From Triops longicaudatus (lineage: Eukaryota > Arthropoda > Branchiopoda > Notostraca > Triopsidae), in contig JAGQDJ010000193.1 in the NCBI GenBank assembly GCA_022885665.1, forward strand, positions 38,663 through 102,662: a stretch of 64,000 bases of DNA, given 5' to 3'. Within the stretch, counting starts at the first letter, position 1; each line of letters begins with the position of its first letter. The notes below the pieces were generated by a model. It ran no database searches. It saw only the letters and a program-made list of their open reading frames with translations, and had not been told where the DNA came from. Positions 25,804 to 38,188 of this stretch are shown here, piece after piece. The position numbers and the translations under genes were made by a program.

Positions 25804-28800
25804 ATGGAAGAAGACGCTAGCATTCACCGCTTAGAAGGCGCAGAACCTACCAAGGGAGGTTTGGTGCTAAGAAAATCCAACAGTGAAGCCAAGAAAGCCG
25901 TTCCGCCTTCTCCGCGACATTCTTTACTTGGCTTAGACACATTAGCAGGTTTTAACTCAACTATAATCTCGACGTATGTTAATAATATCTTTTCATGTGC
26001 AGAAACAAAGAGGAAGGAACGCGAGGCTAATGAACAAGAATTGAAGAAGCTTAAGAAGTCCAAAGATGATTCGCGTCAATCCCGGTAATTCAAATAAATG
26101 ACTTTTCGTTTGGAAATATGATTTATGTTGTTTGGGATCATCTAGGAACTACCGGACCTACGAAGAGACTCCTACGCATACAGGTGGCCTTTCCAGAGAA
26201 GCCCGCGAACGCTTGGAAGAGCGGGCATTGAAAGAACGACACAGAGGCATGTATGCATCAACCAAGACAGATCGTGATCGCGATCGTGAGACCGGTCGAG
26301 AGAAAGAGGGCGAATTTCGGAAACCTCAAATGAAAAGTGGATCGTCCGATCGTCACAGAAGACGTTACGACGATGATCGGGGGAGATGGAACGATCGCGA
26401 CAGGGATAGGGACCGTGGTCGAGATCGTCGGGATGACGACCGTCGCCAACATAGAATAAAAGAAGAACCAGAAAGTAAACGATCTAGACGTTCAGAACGT
26501 AGCTACTGGGAATTGGACAAAACTCCGCGATTTAAAGATGAACCATCAACTCCGAATATTGCACTCAAGGATGAGCCTTCTAAGTAAAACCGTTCTTCTG
26601 TATGTAGAATATATACATAAATGTGTTTTGTGTAGATCTGGGTGGGATGATGACGACAGTTTAGGAAGTTCCAAGTCGGCTTGGGACCAGCCAGGCTCGG
26701 AAAGGCGGGGCTCAGATTGGTCAGAACGCAGCAGCCGTTCATTTCAATCGCAACGCAGTGCACGGGTAGAATATAGATACAAAGGATATAAAGAAGATCA
26801 CACTTCCATTCGTCGAGGTAGTGCAAACCACATTTACAACCTTTATTGTTTTGTTAACGTTGTCTGTATCATCTATTTATTTTATTGTAATGCACAATAT
26901 TTGGTAAACCTTTCTGGTCATGTAAATTTTTTTTTCTTGTACTTCTAGAAGCCCCAGTATTGGACGAAGAGGATTTGGAAGAATGGGAAGAAGAACAGAA
27001 AAGGCTAGAAAGGGAGTGGTATATGTCGGACGAAGGTATGGATGATCAACATAACCCGTTCGCTGGCGTTAGCGAGGAGTACACACGAGCCAAAGAAGAA
27101 GCTCTAGAGCAGAAAAAGAAAAAACGCATGACTGCGCAACAAAAACAAATCCAAAAGGTATGACATGTGTTGCGTTATTATAGTTTAATGAAACGAGATG
27201 GTTCTGCGTAGGATAATGAATTATGGGAAAGGAATCGAATGTTAACCAGTGGTGTGGTCCACTCTGTAGATGTAGACGAAGACTTCGCTGAAGAAAGCGA
27301 AGCCCGAGTACATCTTTTAGTACACAATATTGTCCCGCCCTTTCTGGATGGTCGTTATGTGTTTACCAAACAACCGGAGGCTGTTGTTCCCGTGAAAGTA
27401 ACGAAAAACCCTTCTTCCCATCGTTGATTGAAACTTCATATTCTACTGACGTTTCAACAGGATCCCACCTCCGATATGGCTATAATTGCACGTAAAGGCT
27501 GTTCAACCGTAAGGACGTACCGAGAGCAGAAGGAACGACGTAAGGCACAGAAAAAGCACTGGGAATTGGCAGGTACCGCTATTGGTAACATCATGGGAGT
27601 GGTTAAAACCGACGAAAAGGTAAAAACTTGCACAACTGTCACTTTTTTGTTAAATTATGTATTTTGTTCACTTCTCCGGTACTCGTCACTTTAGGACGAT
27701 GGCCCAGTGGATGACAAAGGTGACGCAGACTACAAAGCTGAACAGCGTTTTGCGGAACATATGCAAGACCTAGGACCAGCCAGCTCAGACTTTGCGAAAA
27801 GAAAATCTATAAAGCAGCAAAGACAGTATTTACCCGTTTTTGCCGTTCGTCAACAGGTATTACAAAACTCTTTTAGAAAGGTTGAGTACTCTTAAAGCTT
27901 AAAGATTTTCTTTTAGCTCCTCAACGTAGTGCGTGAGAATTCCGTGGTAATTATAGTCGGCGAGACTGGTAGCGGAAAGACTACTCAGTTGACACAGTAT
28001 TTGCACGAAGAAGGTTACAGTAAATATGGTGCCATAGGTTGTACACAACCACGTCGTGTAGCTGCTATGTCTGTCGCCAAACGTGTGGCCGACGAAATGG
28101 GTTGCAAGTTAGGAGATGATGTGGGCTACTCCATTCGTTTCGAGGATTGCACCTCAGAGGTAATAAGATAACTCTGTTGAAAGTTTGCTTTGTACGTAAC
28201 CAGAAATCTGTTTTCATTGTAGAAAACCATCATCAAATATATGACGGATGGTATTTTGCTTCGTGAATCTTTACGGGAGTCAGATTTGGACCATTATAGC
28301 GCTATCATTATGGACGAAGCCCACGAAAGATCCTTAAACACAGACGTCCTGTTCGGATTGTTACGAGAGGTAACTTTGTTCATTTTTCCTTAAGGCGATG
28401 ACCGACCTTGCGTATGTACTATGATAACTATAACTCAGTTTATATACTTAATGCTCTGTTTACTATTTTTCATGCTTTATGTTCCAAATGTGCGTATGTT
28501 TCTAGGTTGTAGCTCGACGACAAGATCTGAAACTCATTGTGACTTCTGCTACCATGGATGCCACAAAATTTGCCCAATTTTTTGGCAACGTCCCCATCTT
28601 CACCATTCCAGGTCGAACTTTCCCAGTGGAGCTGTTTTTTTCCAAAAACACCGTGGAAGATTACGTAGATGCAGCAGTGAAACAAGCTATTCAGATCCAT
28701 TTGCAACCTGGACAAGGTTTGTTAGAAAGGGAAAAACATGCCTGCCTTTTTCCTATATAACCCAAGTAGGGTGTTGCCTGTTGTCGAACTGTACCTACAT

Positions 28801-30793
28801 CTCTATATCGTACGATGAATTAGATCCAAATGTTGTTTTCTAGGGGACATCTTGATTTTCATGCCTGGACAAGAAGACATCGAAGTCACTTGCGAACTGA
28901 TCACTGAACGGCTGGGGGCTGTTGATAATGCTCCACCTCTACTAGTACTACCAATTTATTCCCAATTGCCGAGTGACCTTCAAGCCAAAATCTTCCACAG
29001 ATCCCCAGAAGGCGTACGAAAGTGCGTCGTAGCTACCAACATTGCAGAAACGTCCCTGACCGGTAAAATCCTAAACAATGAGATCTCTATATCGCAGTGC
29101 TCAGAATTTGCTTTCAACTTTTGCTTTCCTGTATTCTAATCTTCCGAGTGATTTTTATCAAGGTGTTTTTATCTTTTCAAGTTGATGGAATCATGTACGT
29201 CGTCGACTCGGGCTACTACAAACTGAAAGTCTATAACCCCCGTATTGGTATGGATGCCTTGCAAATTTACCCTATCAGCCAGGCCAACGCCAATCAGCGT
29301 TCAGGTCGTGCGGGGCGAACAGGCCCAGGACAATGCTTCCGGTAGTTATGATTTATATTTATGTTGCTTCTTAGAGTACATCTAATTTTGAAAATAATTG
29401 TAGGCTTTACACCGAAAGACAGTATAAGGATGAAATGTTGTTGACCACGTTGCCCGAGATTCAGCGTACGAATTTAGCCAACGTGGTTCTACTGCTGAAG
29501 TCTTTAGGCGTAGTGGACTTGCTACAGTTTCATTTTATGGACCCACCTCCGCAGGAAAATATGCTCAATTCCATGTACCAGCTTTGGACATTAGGCGCCT
29601 TGGAAAACACGGGATCTTTGACACCTTTAGGAAGGAAAATGGTCGAGTTTCCTTTGGATCCCGCCCTTTCCAAAATGTTGATCGCTTCCGTGGAGATGGG
29701 CTGCAGTGCAGATGTACTTATTATAGGTAAACCCGTTTCATCGGTCCCACTTATGATCTCATTGTTTTTCTTTCTCAGTCTCCATGCTTTCGGTTCCTGC
29801 CATCTTTTTCCGACCCAAAGGACGCGAAGAAGACGCAGACGCAGCGCGAGAGAAATTTCAAGTGCCTGAATCGGACCATTTGACTTTACTTCATGTGTAC
29901 AATCAGTGGAAAATGAGCAAGTAAGTACGGCTGGGAATCTTGTCTTAAACTTAATCTCTCCTTGACTTGACCGAAACGGCTTTGTTGATAAAAAATGTTA
30001 TATTTTGAATTTGTCCCTTGAATGTTCATGTTAAGTGTCGTTGCACCCAAGATTGTTTTTGCAAGATTGTTGTAAATGACTAACTTTTTTCTTCATTTAC
30101 TATTTTTTTTAGGTATTCAACAAATTGGTGCAATGAGCATTTTGTGCATTCGAAAGCCATGCGCAAAGTACGCGAAGTACGACAACAGTTAAAGGACATC
30201 ATGGACCAGCAAAAAATGCCGCACGTTTCGTGTGGTACAGATTGGGACATCATTCGCAAATGTATTTGTTCAGGTAAACCGTAATTGTGCAAATCTGTTC
30301 TGTAGTAGCTGTTAATATGCCTTATTTGTTCTTAGCCTATTTCCACCAAGCTGCGCGACTTAAAGGCATTGGCGAATATGTGCACCTACGAACAGGCATG
30401 CCTTGTCATTTACATCCTACGTCAGCTCTTTTCGGAATGGGTTACACGCCGGATTATGTCGTTTACCACGAACTGGTGATGACAGCTAAAGAATACATGC
30501 AGTGTGTAACGGCGGTGGAGGGCACGTGGTTGGCCGAGCTGGGTCCCATGTTCTACTCCGTCAAAGAAGCGGGTGGTGGGCGGGTCCAGAAAAAACGAGC
30601 AGCATTGGAGCAAATGCACAACATGGAGGCAGAAATGAAAAAAGCAGAAGAGCAGATGAAACAAGAAAAAGAAGAACGTGAAAAGAAAGAAGAGTCTACC
30701 AGGAAAAAAATGGAAATCGCCACTCCTGGTCATAGACCGTCCAATACGCCTCGAGTGAGGCAACCGAGAACGCCGGCCAGGTTTGGTTATTAG
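25804..30793 (+). CDS. DHX38: DHX38 / PRP16, DEAH-box pre-mRNA splicing ATPase
   Basis: Spliceosomal ATPase that in yeast and human drives remodelling before the second catalytic step. Seventeen exons: 25804-25948, 26003-26084, 26146-26583, 26636-26817, 26949-27157, 27212-27397, 27461-27619, 27695-27856, 27917-28159, 28223-28369, 28506-28716, 28844-29062, 29182-29341, 29404-29726, 29779-29920, 30113-30273, 30336-30793; 1208 residues (human 1227). The N-terminus has the PRP16-specific EDASIHRLEG and SLLGLD motifs, then an Arg/Asp/Ser-rich stretch. The conserved block NRMLTSGVVH and VPPFLDGR follows. Helicase motifs are intact: GETGSGKT near 535, CTQPRRVAAMSVA, DEAH near 630, TSATMD, NIAETSLT and QRSGRAGRTGPGQ. 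The C-terminal part has FHQAARLKGIGEYV, MGYTPDYVVYHELV, a Lys/Glu-rich coil and the family ending TPARFGY. The first intron (25949-26002) is 54 bases, a multiple of three, without a stop and with a weak GTTTTA donor. Confidence 0.97.
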
Positions 30794-30924
30794 TTCAAAC
30801 GTTGGTACCTTGACTTTTGTAATGTCAGGTGTTGTGGACTCAAAATTGTAATACAGAGAATTAAATGTGTTCAAATTGTATTGACTATATAGCGGAGTTT
30901 CTTACAGGCAATGAAAAGGTTTAG

Positions 30925-31311
30925 CTACCAAGGTCGCTGTGGACCTTGGGTGGCGCTCGTTACTATCCAAGTGTTGCATTCATGTTTCTTCATAGCCATT
31001 TGCTTATGACGCGGGTGTGTCTTGCATATTACATACCAACGTTCTTGTCGCTTAACAAATTGACAGTCTTTACATCTTCGCTTCAGTTTTCCATGTTGCT
31101 TAAACCCTCGGCTTGGGATGACATTCGCTGGCGGTGAAGGCTGTAGAAAGCTCTGGGACGTGATAAAGGTCTGCAGCTTAGTTATGTGATTGCCGATCCC
31201 GACAAATGCTCCAAAATTTCGTTGCAAGTTAATGGCAGGCACCTTAGTAACCGCATAATGTGATGAAATGGAAGAAAGAAGCCTTGAAGCGCTCTTACGC
31301 AATGCGTCCAT
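30925..31311 (-). CDS. MRPL36: Mitochondrial ribosomal protein bL36m
   Basis: Component of the large subunit of the mitochondrial ribosome. Single-exon frame of 128 residues: an N-terminal presequence-like region rich in Arg, Ser and Ala, then the bL36 core beginning GFKQHGKLKRRCKDC. The zinc-ribbon ligands are visible as C-x2-C, then a further Cys and His (CKDC, CKTHPRHKQ). It ends 131 bases from the DHX38 stop codon, so the 3' UTRs of these convergent genes must be very short or overlap. Its 5' end faces USP10 across about 417 bases. Confidence 0.93.
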   Translation of the reverse strand: MDALRKSASRLLSSISSHYAVTKVPAINLQRNFGAFVGIGNHITKLQTFITSQSFLQPSPPANVIPSRGFKQHGKLKRRCKDCQFVKRQERWYVICKTHPRHKQMAMKKHECNTWIVTSATQGPQRPW

Positions 31312-31728
31312 CGTATTCTGTGCCTAGAATATTTTAAAGAAAATAAAAAAGAAAAGGTTTTGAGTTGAATTATATTGTACAGTTTTATTAACAACAATTA
31401 CTCATGGTTGAAAACGAAAAATGTACACGCTAAAAACTTATTTCTATTTACTTTTAAATGTTTTTAGCAAATGCTGTTCGCAGTTTAAATAATGAACGCG
31501 AACATGATAAAATATTTCACATTGACTCTTGCTTTCTTGTAGCAACGAAGCTATCACGTGGCTTGCGCTGGGAACCAATGGGAAAGCAGTTTGCGGCCCC
31601 CGTTTCCGCTTTGGCTTGGTGTGGTGCGTCCCGTCAGGCGAGAAGTCACTCTGTTCTTCCACAAGTGATGTGGAGCGCGGTTATGACGGTCTAGTGAAAT
31701 GTGGTCCGAATTACCGCCATGGGATCTT
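31312..31728. promoter_or_regulatory. Probable shared promoter region of bL36m (-) and USP10 (+)
   Basis: The start codons of two divergent genes are 417 bases apart. The interval has a perfect CACGTG E-box at 31555-31560 (context ATCACGTGGC), a site type used by USF/bHLH factors. No TATA box is apparent in either direction. Bidirectional use is an inference from spacing. Confidence 0.45.
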
Positions 31729-34700
31729 TATTGCAGGTACGTTTTATGTTTTTTCTCACTTACCAAGGTAGACTGCACGTAAACTAGTTACAACTGGTGC
31801 AAGATTGGTTGCAAATAGCGAATTATTTGGAAATGTATTCCGGCCGGCTTTCTGAGCATTGCTGGGCGGACTGCAAATGGCCGGCTTTGCGCGACCGCGT
31901 GGTGACGCCAAAAATTTTATTTGCGGCGTGTAATTTCCACTGCCGGTTAGCTCTGTTTCCAGTTATTTAGAATTTCGTTCCATTACTATTGCGTGTAAGA
32001 TGTTTCCGAAACTATTTTTATTTTTCAACGTTTTTTTGCACCACTCTGTTACTTGATGGCTAATGATGAGTTTTCACCTCTCCAGAATGTTCTGTGACAG
32101 AAAAAACTTAAATCTGAAGCCTTATACGAAGAAAAACTTACTGTATTTTTTCAAAGAACATGCGACTATGAAATAATAGAATGCTAACACATGTTTTCGG
32201 GTGTCTATATACACTTAGGATATAGAATTCCTGAACCTTAGCGACGTATCTGAAGATGAGTCGGCATTCATCCAAGCTTTACTGACGGCTTCTGGTGGCG
32301 AAAACGAGTTTCCTTGGGAGCAGAATGCCACCCGCACGAGTAAAATTGCAACCAAGCCATATGTCGCTAATCCAGGTAAATTTTTCCCTGGGACGCCCAG
32401 AAATTCAAGAAAAAATTCGTGATGTAAATCAATATCAATTCTTTTCTGACACCTATTCAGAATTAACTTTGACGAGAAAATTATCTGAAATTCTTGTTGA
32501 TTAAACCTTTCTGTCATTTATGTTGTCTCGTGACAGTAAAGTAATAAGCGTCTGGTTTAAAGTAGGATCGGAAAGTCAATCTTTCACCTATGATGTGCAA
32601 TTCCCGTGGGATGAGCCTGTCTCGAAAACCAAGGAACCGAGTGGCAACAAGACGACATCCTTAAATCCTGGTAGGTTTATCTAATTTTTATGGTTAATTC
32701 TCCAATTATTAATAATCGCTTGAGGATCCCGGTCCTTGGAAAAGGATGATTGGTTTTGCGAAAAGAAAGATATTGAACAATACTCTGACGTTTCGTGTTT
32801 CTTTTTACAAGTTTTGAGCTCATTTTATTTAGGAATTCCGAGAAAGTGATGTGATCTTTTCTTTCTGAATTAAGAATTTAGACTGTAAAATAAAAACTGA
32901 ACTTCCCAAGTGTTGCTGTTGCATGTATTACAAGAGCTTAAATACAGATGTCTCGAAACGGAAAAAAAAGCATTATATATCAAATAAAGAATTAAGTTCT
33001 CCATTTTTGCAACTGAATTTTAAGCTTTCGTTGTTAATTCAGCTTTATGCTACAGGCCACGGGGTAGCTAGAGAGCTTGCAGTGAATAATATGGATAATA
33101 CTTGAAGATAACTCGAGGGTTAACGGCTAGCTCAGTTTTTAAAATTTCGGCGTTAAAAATCTTAGAAAATCTAGGGTGTGGTGTCGAAAACTTCATTTTA
33201 AAAAAGCACTTGAAAAGTTTTGCCATTTAGCGTCAAGTTCTGATGTTTATTGAAACGATAAATCGGGAAAAAACTTTGCTCCAGTTTTCTTGACGATAAA
33301 GCTACGACAATCGGACAAGCCGTTTTGGAGTTGCGATCGCAAAGTTTTTGTGAATAATCAGACATGTATTGGCAACACTTGTGAAGTTTGGGGTGTCCCC
33401 TATGAAGGAACGGAACGTGCTAAGTTTTACTCTGCAGCCTTAAAGTAGAGCATCGATAATCGTTCAGTTTTCGTGTAATATTTTCGTAATAATCTGGAAA
33501 GTGTAGTTCGGGAAGGTTAAAAAACGGTTTGTCACTTGTTCAACGTTGGGTGAACTAAAAACTAGATTTCGTAACAATTTACTGAATTGACTTTAAGACT
33601 GGTGTAGCGAGAGCTCCTTAAACCTTACATCCTCAAGCGGGTTATTGGTATCTGATGAAAATTTTACAATTCTTTTCTGACACCTATTCGGAAGTACTTT
33701 GTCGAGAACCTTATCTGAAACCATTTAAATCTAGAAGTGCTACTAGCTTATCCTGACGCAATCGTGTGTTTTGTCGTTCTAATGAAAAATCTTTCGCTAG
33801 AATCGAAAAGCCGCAGCGACAGTGGTATTAACTTCATATCCCCGGCTCCGACGCCTGTTCCGGTTTCAACGCAAGCTTCAACTATCCATACCAGTTCCGC
33901 AACCCCCACTGTCCATTATGCTGCACCTTTACCACCTAGCTCGACAGCCCATCCGGGCCATGTCTATTACATCCCACAACCCTTTGCCTATGGAGGTCCT
34001 TCTCTTTTAAGTCCATTAACGCCCAATGTTTACGTCAATAATATGACAGCCAACGTCAGTGTCCACCATGGTCTACACCACGTCCCTTACGCTACGTCAG
34101 CTGCGCCACCACGCCATTATGCACCGGAAAAGAATGACAAAGCCGCTTCTTCGACTCCTGTCGGTCTTAAACGCACCAATCCACCTGGGTCTCCCACGAA
34201 GCGTGGTCCTCCACCCGGTACTAGGCGAGAAGACCACCCTGCTTACACCGGAGTACCTCCTTCAGTTGTGTCGGTTCCAGCTGGCTATAATATCCCCTCC
34301 AGCAGCGTTTATGGTGGTGCCGCCGCTAGTTTGTCTTTCCAGGGGACGCCTGGTACTGCGTCCTATGTAACTGGCCAGCATTTCTATCAGCACACGGCTC
34401 AAACAGCCACTGGCGCTCCCTTTATGGTCCAGCAACCTTACTTCTACATGGCACCTGTTTACCCACCTCCGCATGCAGTTAGCGGCTATCCGGAGCCCAT
34501 TCCTCCCTTTGACCATATGGCAGCAGCAGCGTCGCCAGTGTGCGCCGCCTCGCCTGGCACTGCCCCGGTACCCGTCCCTGTTTACGTTAGTCCTGATCAG
34601 CGAATCGAAGTTTCATATCAGCCGTCAGTAGTGGAGGAGAACTTGGAGCAAGTCAACAGCGTCACTGGTGACGACTTCAGTCCATCCAGGTACATCTTCC

Positions 34701-37580
34701 CTCCCACTGCAGCTGCCGAACCCCCAGTCACGGAAGATTTAGTCAAAGGACAAAGCGAAGTTGAACGAGAACCGCAAAATGTGGAGGTTCCATCAGCAGG
34801 GGAAGTACCGGAAGTTGCATCGCCTAGAGCTGAATCTGCTCCAAGGCCGGTACCGGAGGAAGATGCTACCCAGATTGCGCCTACTGTGCCCTCTGGTGGC
34901 GGGGTGGGGCGATCTTGGGCCAGTTTATTCAAATCTGGCGCTTCTGCAGCTTCAGCACCCGCAGTTGGCGCTTCCGTGTCGTCAGCCGCGTCTGAGAAGC
35001 CTTTGGCTCGGGTGGAACCTTTCATTGCACATCCCGGCCCAGCGTCGACCTCGGAAGCGGTCAAGCCTGCTGGGGCAGAAGATGAAGCTTTCGCGAGGCA
35101 ACTTGGAACGCATTTGGCTGAGAACGGGTTGAACCACACTTACATCTCATTGCTACCACGAGGTTTAACCAACAAAGGCAACTGGTGTTACATCAACGCC
35201 ACGTTACAAGCATTGTTGGCTTGTCCTGCCTTCGTAAACCTCATGCGATCATTAAATCCGATACTGGCTCTGCGAACAACTCCATCTTCCACGCCTATTA
35301 TTGACAGCATGTAAGTATTTCTCTTTTTCTCTTTTTTTTTGTCGCTGGTTCAAGGATGAGCTGTGAAGTTTATTCAGAAGCATGGAATAACGGCTTTTCT
35401 GAAAATTGAGAGATGTTTCGAGAGCTCCGTCGTGGATAAGCTTGCACATGGGAATTTTGTTTCAAGTTTTCCTGTATAGGAGATCTAAGAGTTCCCGGGA
35501 AGGTCTGAGAGAAGAGCCCAGATGTCATGGGGGCTAATTTTGACTCTTTGACACTGAACGTCCTAGCAGGACGGCCCTCGGACTTAAGGGGGCGCGGAGA
35601 AATAGAAACGCATTTTGGTTTACCCCTTGGTTTTGTTCCGAAGCCCTAGACGGGTAATTACCTCGAGGCGATGGGCAGTTCTGAGGTTGGAAGTTCTCCG
35701 TGGCTAGCTTTTTGAGTGTAATGCGCAAGATGGAGGAATTAACGTTCCTCTACAACTCAATTCAGACTAGTCTATTTACGACGGTTCCTTCAGAAATTAT
35801 TTCTCGATGGAGGACGTTGCTGTGAACCTGCATCTTGTCAGCTGCTGAGAAAATATTTTACAAACTGAATTCTTCAGTTGTATTGAATTGTGTAGCTCAA
35901 TTCTGTTTTCTGTGTTTATCGGGCTTGTAGGGTGGATTTTGTGGGACAATTCGATGTACTAACTTCCTCTTTGGCGATGAGCGGCAAATCGTCGAAGAAG
36001 GAACGAGGTGGTAGTGTTAATAAAAAAGAAGAGGTACCATGTGGTCCGCATTTGGAACCCGGAGCCGTCCATCGAATGCTGAGCTGCATCCGTTCGGAGA
36101 CTTTTAAAGTTGAAGGGCGACAGGAAGACGCGGAGGAGTTTCTATCGTGTCTGCTTAATGGTTTGCATGATGAAATGGCTGAAGTCATGAAAGTGGCTCA
36201 AAAAGAGGTACAAATTGGCACAGCTGGAGCTGTCAATGGTGTAGCTGCTGTGGCTCAGTCTTCGCCGTCGCAAGACGACGATGAATGGAAGCTAATTGGT
36301 CCCAAAAATAAGGGGATGGTGACGCGATCAGCAACGTTCAGTAGAACACCGATATCTGATCTATTTCTGGGACAAATGCGCTCCGCGGTGACACATTCTG
36401 GCGGAACGCCCACTGCGACGTTGCAGCCGTTTTTCTCTTTGCAGTTGGATATTCAGGTAATTTCCAGTTTTAGATTATTCAACGTTAAGAAAACCACATG
36501 TCAGTCAGCGGCGAAAATCGTTGTTTGGTTCTCATCGCGTTACACACGTGGTAGAGTAATTGCCTTGGAGAGGCGGGGCTTGTTCTAAGTCCTGCTTCTT
36601 AATGAGGTCCTTGTTGCGGAGAGTGGAGCCTGGGCTTTTAGCTCGGATTCTTAGAACTTGCAACACACATTCCTGTATCAATCCTCATTTTCTGCTCAGA
36701 AGAGAAAGCTATTATAATTGTTGTTTTGTTATGATAGGACGTAGGGATTCAGATTCAGTGTTTTTCTTTCTACCATAGTTACTTAGCTTTAACAACATAA
36801 TAGTAACTTATTTGTTTTTACAGAATGAACGAGTGACATCAGTTCAGCAAGCGCTAGAAGCTTTGGTGGTGCGGGAAGCCTTACAAGGGTTCACATGTTC
36901 CCGAACGGGCACTGAAGTTGAGGCTACTCGGCAGACAACGTTGGAAGAGTTGCCGCCCGTTTTGCTATTGCACTTCAAGTGTTTCGTGTATGATCAGACA
37001 GCCCAGGCGCATGGCGGAGCTGGTATCCAGAAGCTCATTAAACGGATCGACTTCTCTGTAGATTTGGAGTTAAGTAAAGGTAAAAGGCCAATGGTTCATT
37101 TTGCATTTTTACGACCCCATCAATTAAGCCGTCTGAGGTGAGCGTATTTTTTATTACCTCGGTGTGCATACGGTGGGCACAGCACACTCGCTATTCATGT
37201 GTATGGCATTTGTCTATTTCGTATGGCACTTGCCAAAGGAAGAATAGCCACAATTTCCCTTTCTTTATTACCCGCAAGATGTTCAGTCATTATAAGGATT
37301 TAATTAAGCTTACTTTGTTGTAGATTTCTTGTCACCAAGTGTGAGAGCCAAAGTGAAAGATCGACACCGGCAGTACAAGTTGTTCGCAGTTGTATATCAT
37401 GACGGCAAAGAAGCTACGAAAGGACATTATGTGACGGATGTGCACCACCAAGGATTGGGTGCGTGGCTTCGCTATGACGATTCCTCTGTCAAGCCCTTGT
37501 GCGATGCTAACCTACATAAATATAACCCGCCTCGCATGCCCTATCTGCTCTTTTATCGACGTCACGATCCTACGAAGTAA
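31729..37580 (+). CDS. USP10: Ubiquitin carboxyl-terminal hydrolase 10 (USP10)
   Basis: Cysteine deubiquitinase; human USP10 acts on p53 and other targets and binds G3BP in stress granules. Seven exons: 31729-31746, 32219-32375, 32566-32670, 33801-35310, 35931-36456, 36824-37079, 37324-37580; 942 residues (human 798). The start GCCGCCATGG is an excellent Kozak context. The N-terminal half is Pro/Ser/Ala-rich and probably disordered. The USP core starts with LLPRGLTNKGNWCYINATLQ; the catalytic Cys is near 556. The conserved middle follows (GRQEDAEEF, DDEWKLIGPKNK, ATLQPFF, ELPPVLLLHFK). The His box is HDGKEATKGHYVTDV with His near 892 and Asp in RYDDSSV near 909-910. I do not see the FGDF G3BP-binding motif of vertebrate USP10. 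Exons 2 and 3 encode similar short segments (FPWEQ... and FPWDE..., each ending NP). Exon 4 could instead begin at 33735 in the same phase, adding 22 residues. Confidence 0.93.
32439..32500 (+). repeat. Duplicated intron segment in USP10, copy A
   Basis: The sequence beginning CAATTCTTTTCTGACACCTA is shared with 33667-33722. Both copies end around a TTATCTGAAA block. This copy lies in intron 2 about 70 bases upstream of exon 3. Confidence 0.85.
33667..33722 (+). repeat. Duplicated intron segment in USP10, copy B
   Basis: Second copy of the segment at 32439-32500, with a few substitutions, in intron 3 about 80 bases upstream of exon 4. Equivalent placement before successive exons suggests a tandem duplication of an exon plus its upstream intron. 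Confidence 0.85.
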
Positions 37581-38182
37581 AAAACGAAGTCGTGGCTGTG
37601 TATAATTCTCTGTGGACATTTGGTTTCTCAAATTCAAAATCCTCTTTTTCGCCCCGGCATTTGTAAATAGTCACCTCCAGGGGATCCCGCCTTTTCTTGT
37701 TTTGTTTGCTTGCCCTGTCTCATATTCGTTTTTTCTCTTTGCATCCTTTTTTAAAGCGTTCGTTTGGAAAATGATTGTTAAACAGACAAGAACGGGTGAA
37801 AAACTACAAGGGAAAAAGGTTTGGGGATTGTTTCAAAGTTGTAATTACAATTGAAGGAAAGAGATCGTGAATGGATGTGAGATAAACCTATTAAGTGACC
37901 TTAGTTTCTCGGTTGAACATTGTATGGCCAAAAGTTTACCTTTTTTGGTGATGGAAAAGAAACTGAGGACGAAAAAGGGGGTGTTTGTAATTAACAATTC
38001 TAACACCAAAACGGAGGAAGGTGTGAAGATTTGGCTGTGATATCCTTCCTTTTAGCGTGGGTCAGCGCCTCCTTTTTATACTCGGTTTTGTGTGTGTGAC
38101 GAATTTTGACAGGGGTTAACGATATAGCGCGTTTGTTCGTTAGTTGCGTGATCAAGAGAAAGATAGTTATGCATTATTGAGT

Positions 38183-38188
38183 AATAAA
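38183..38188 (+). terminator. USP10: Candidate polyadenylation signal of USP10
   Basis: AATAAA about 600 bases past the USP10 stop codon, in the sense orientation and followed by a T-rich stretch. An inference from position only. Confidence 0.4.

Noticed and set aside
34618..35139. 173-codon minus-strand frame inside USP10 exon 4
   Set aside because: Low-complexity shadow of the Ala/Pro/Ser-rich USP10 N-terminus.
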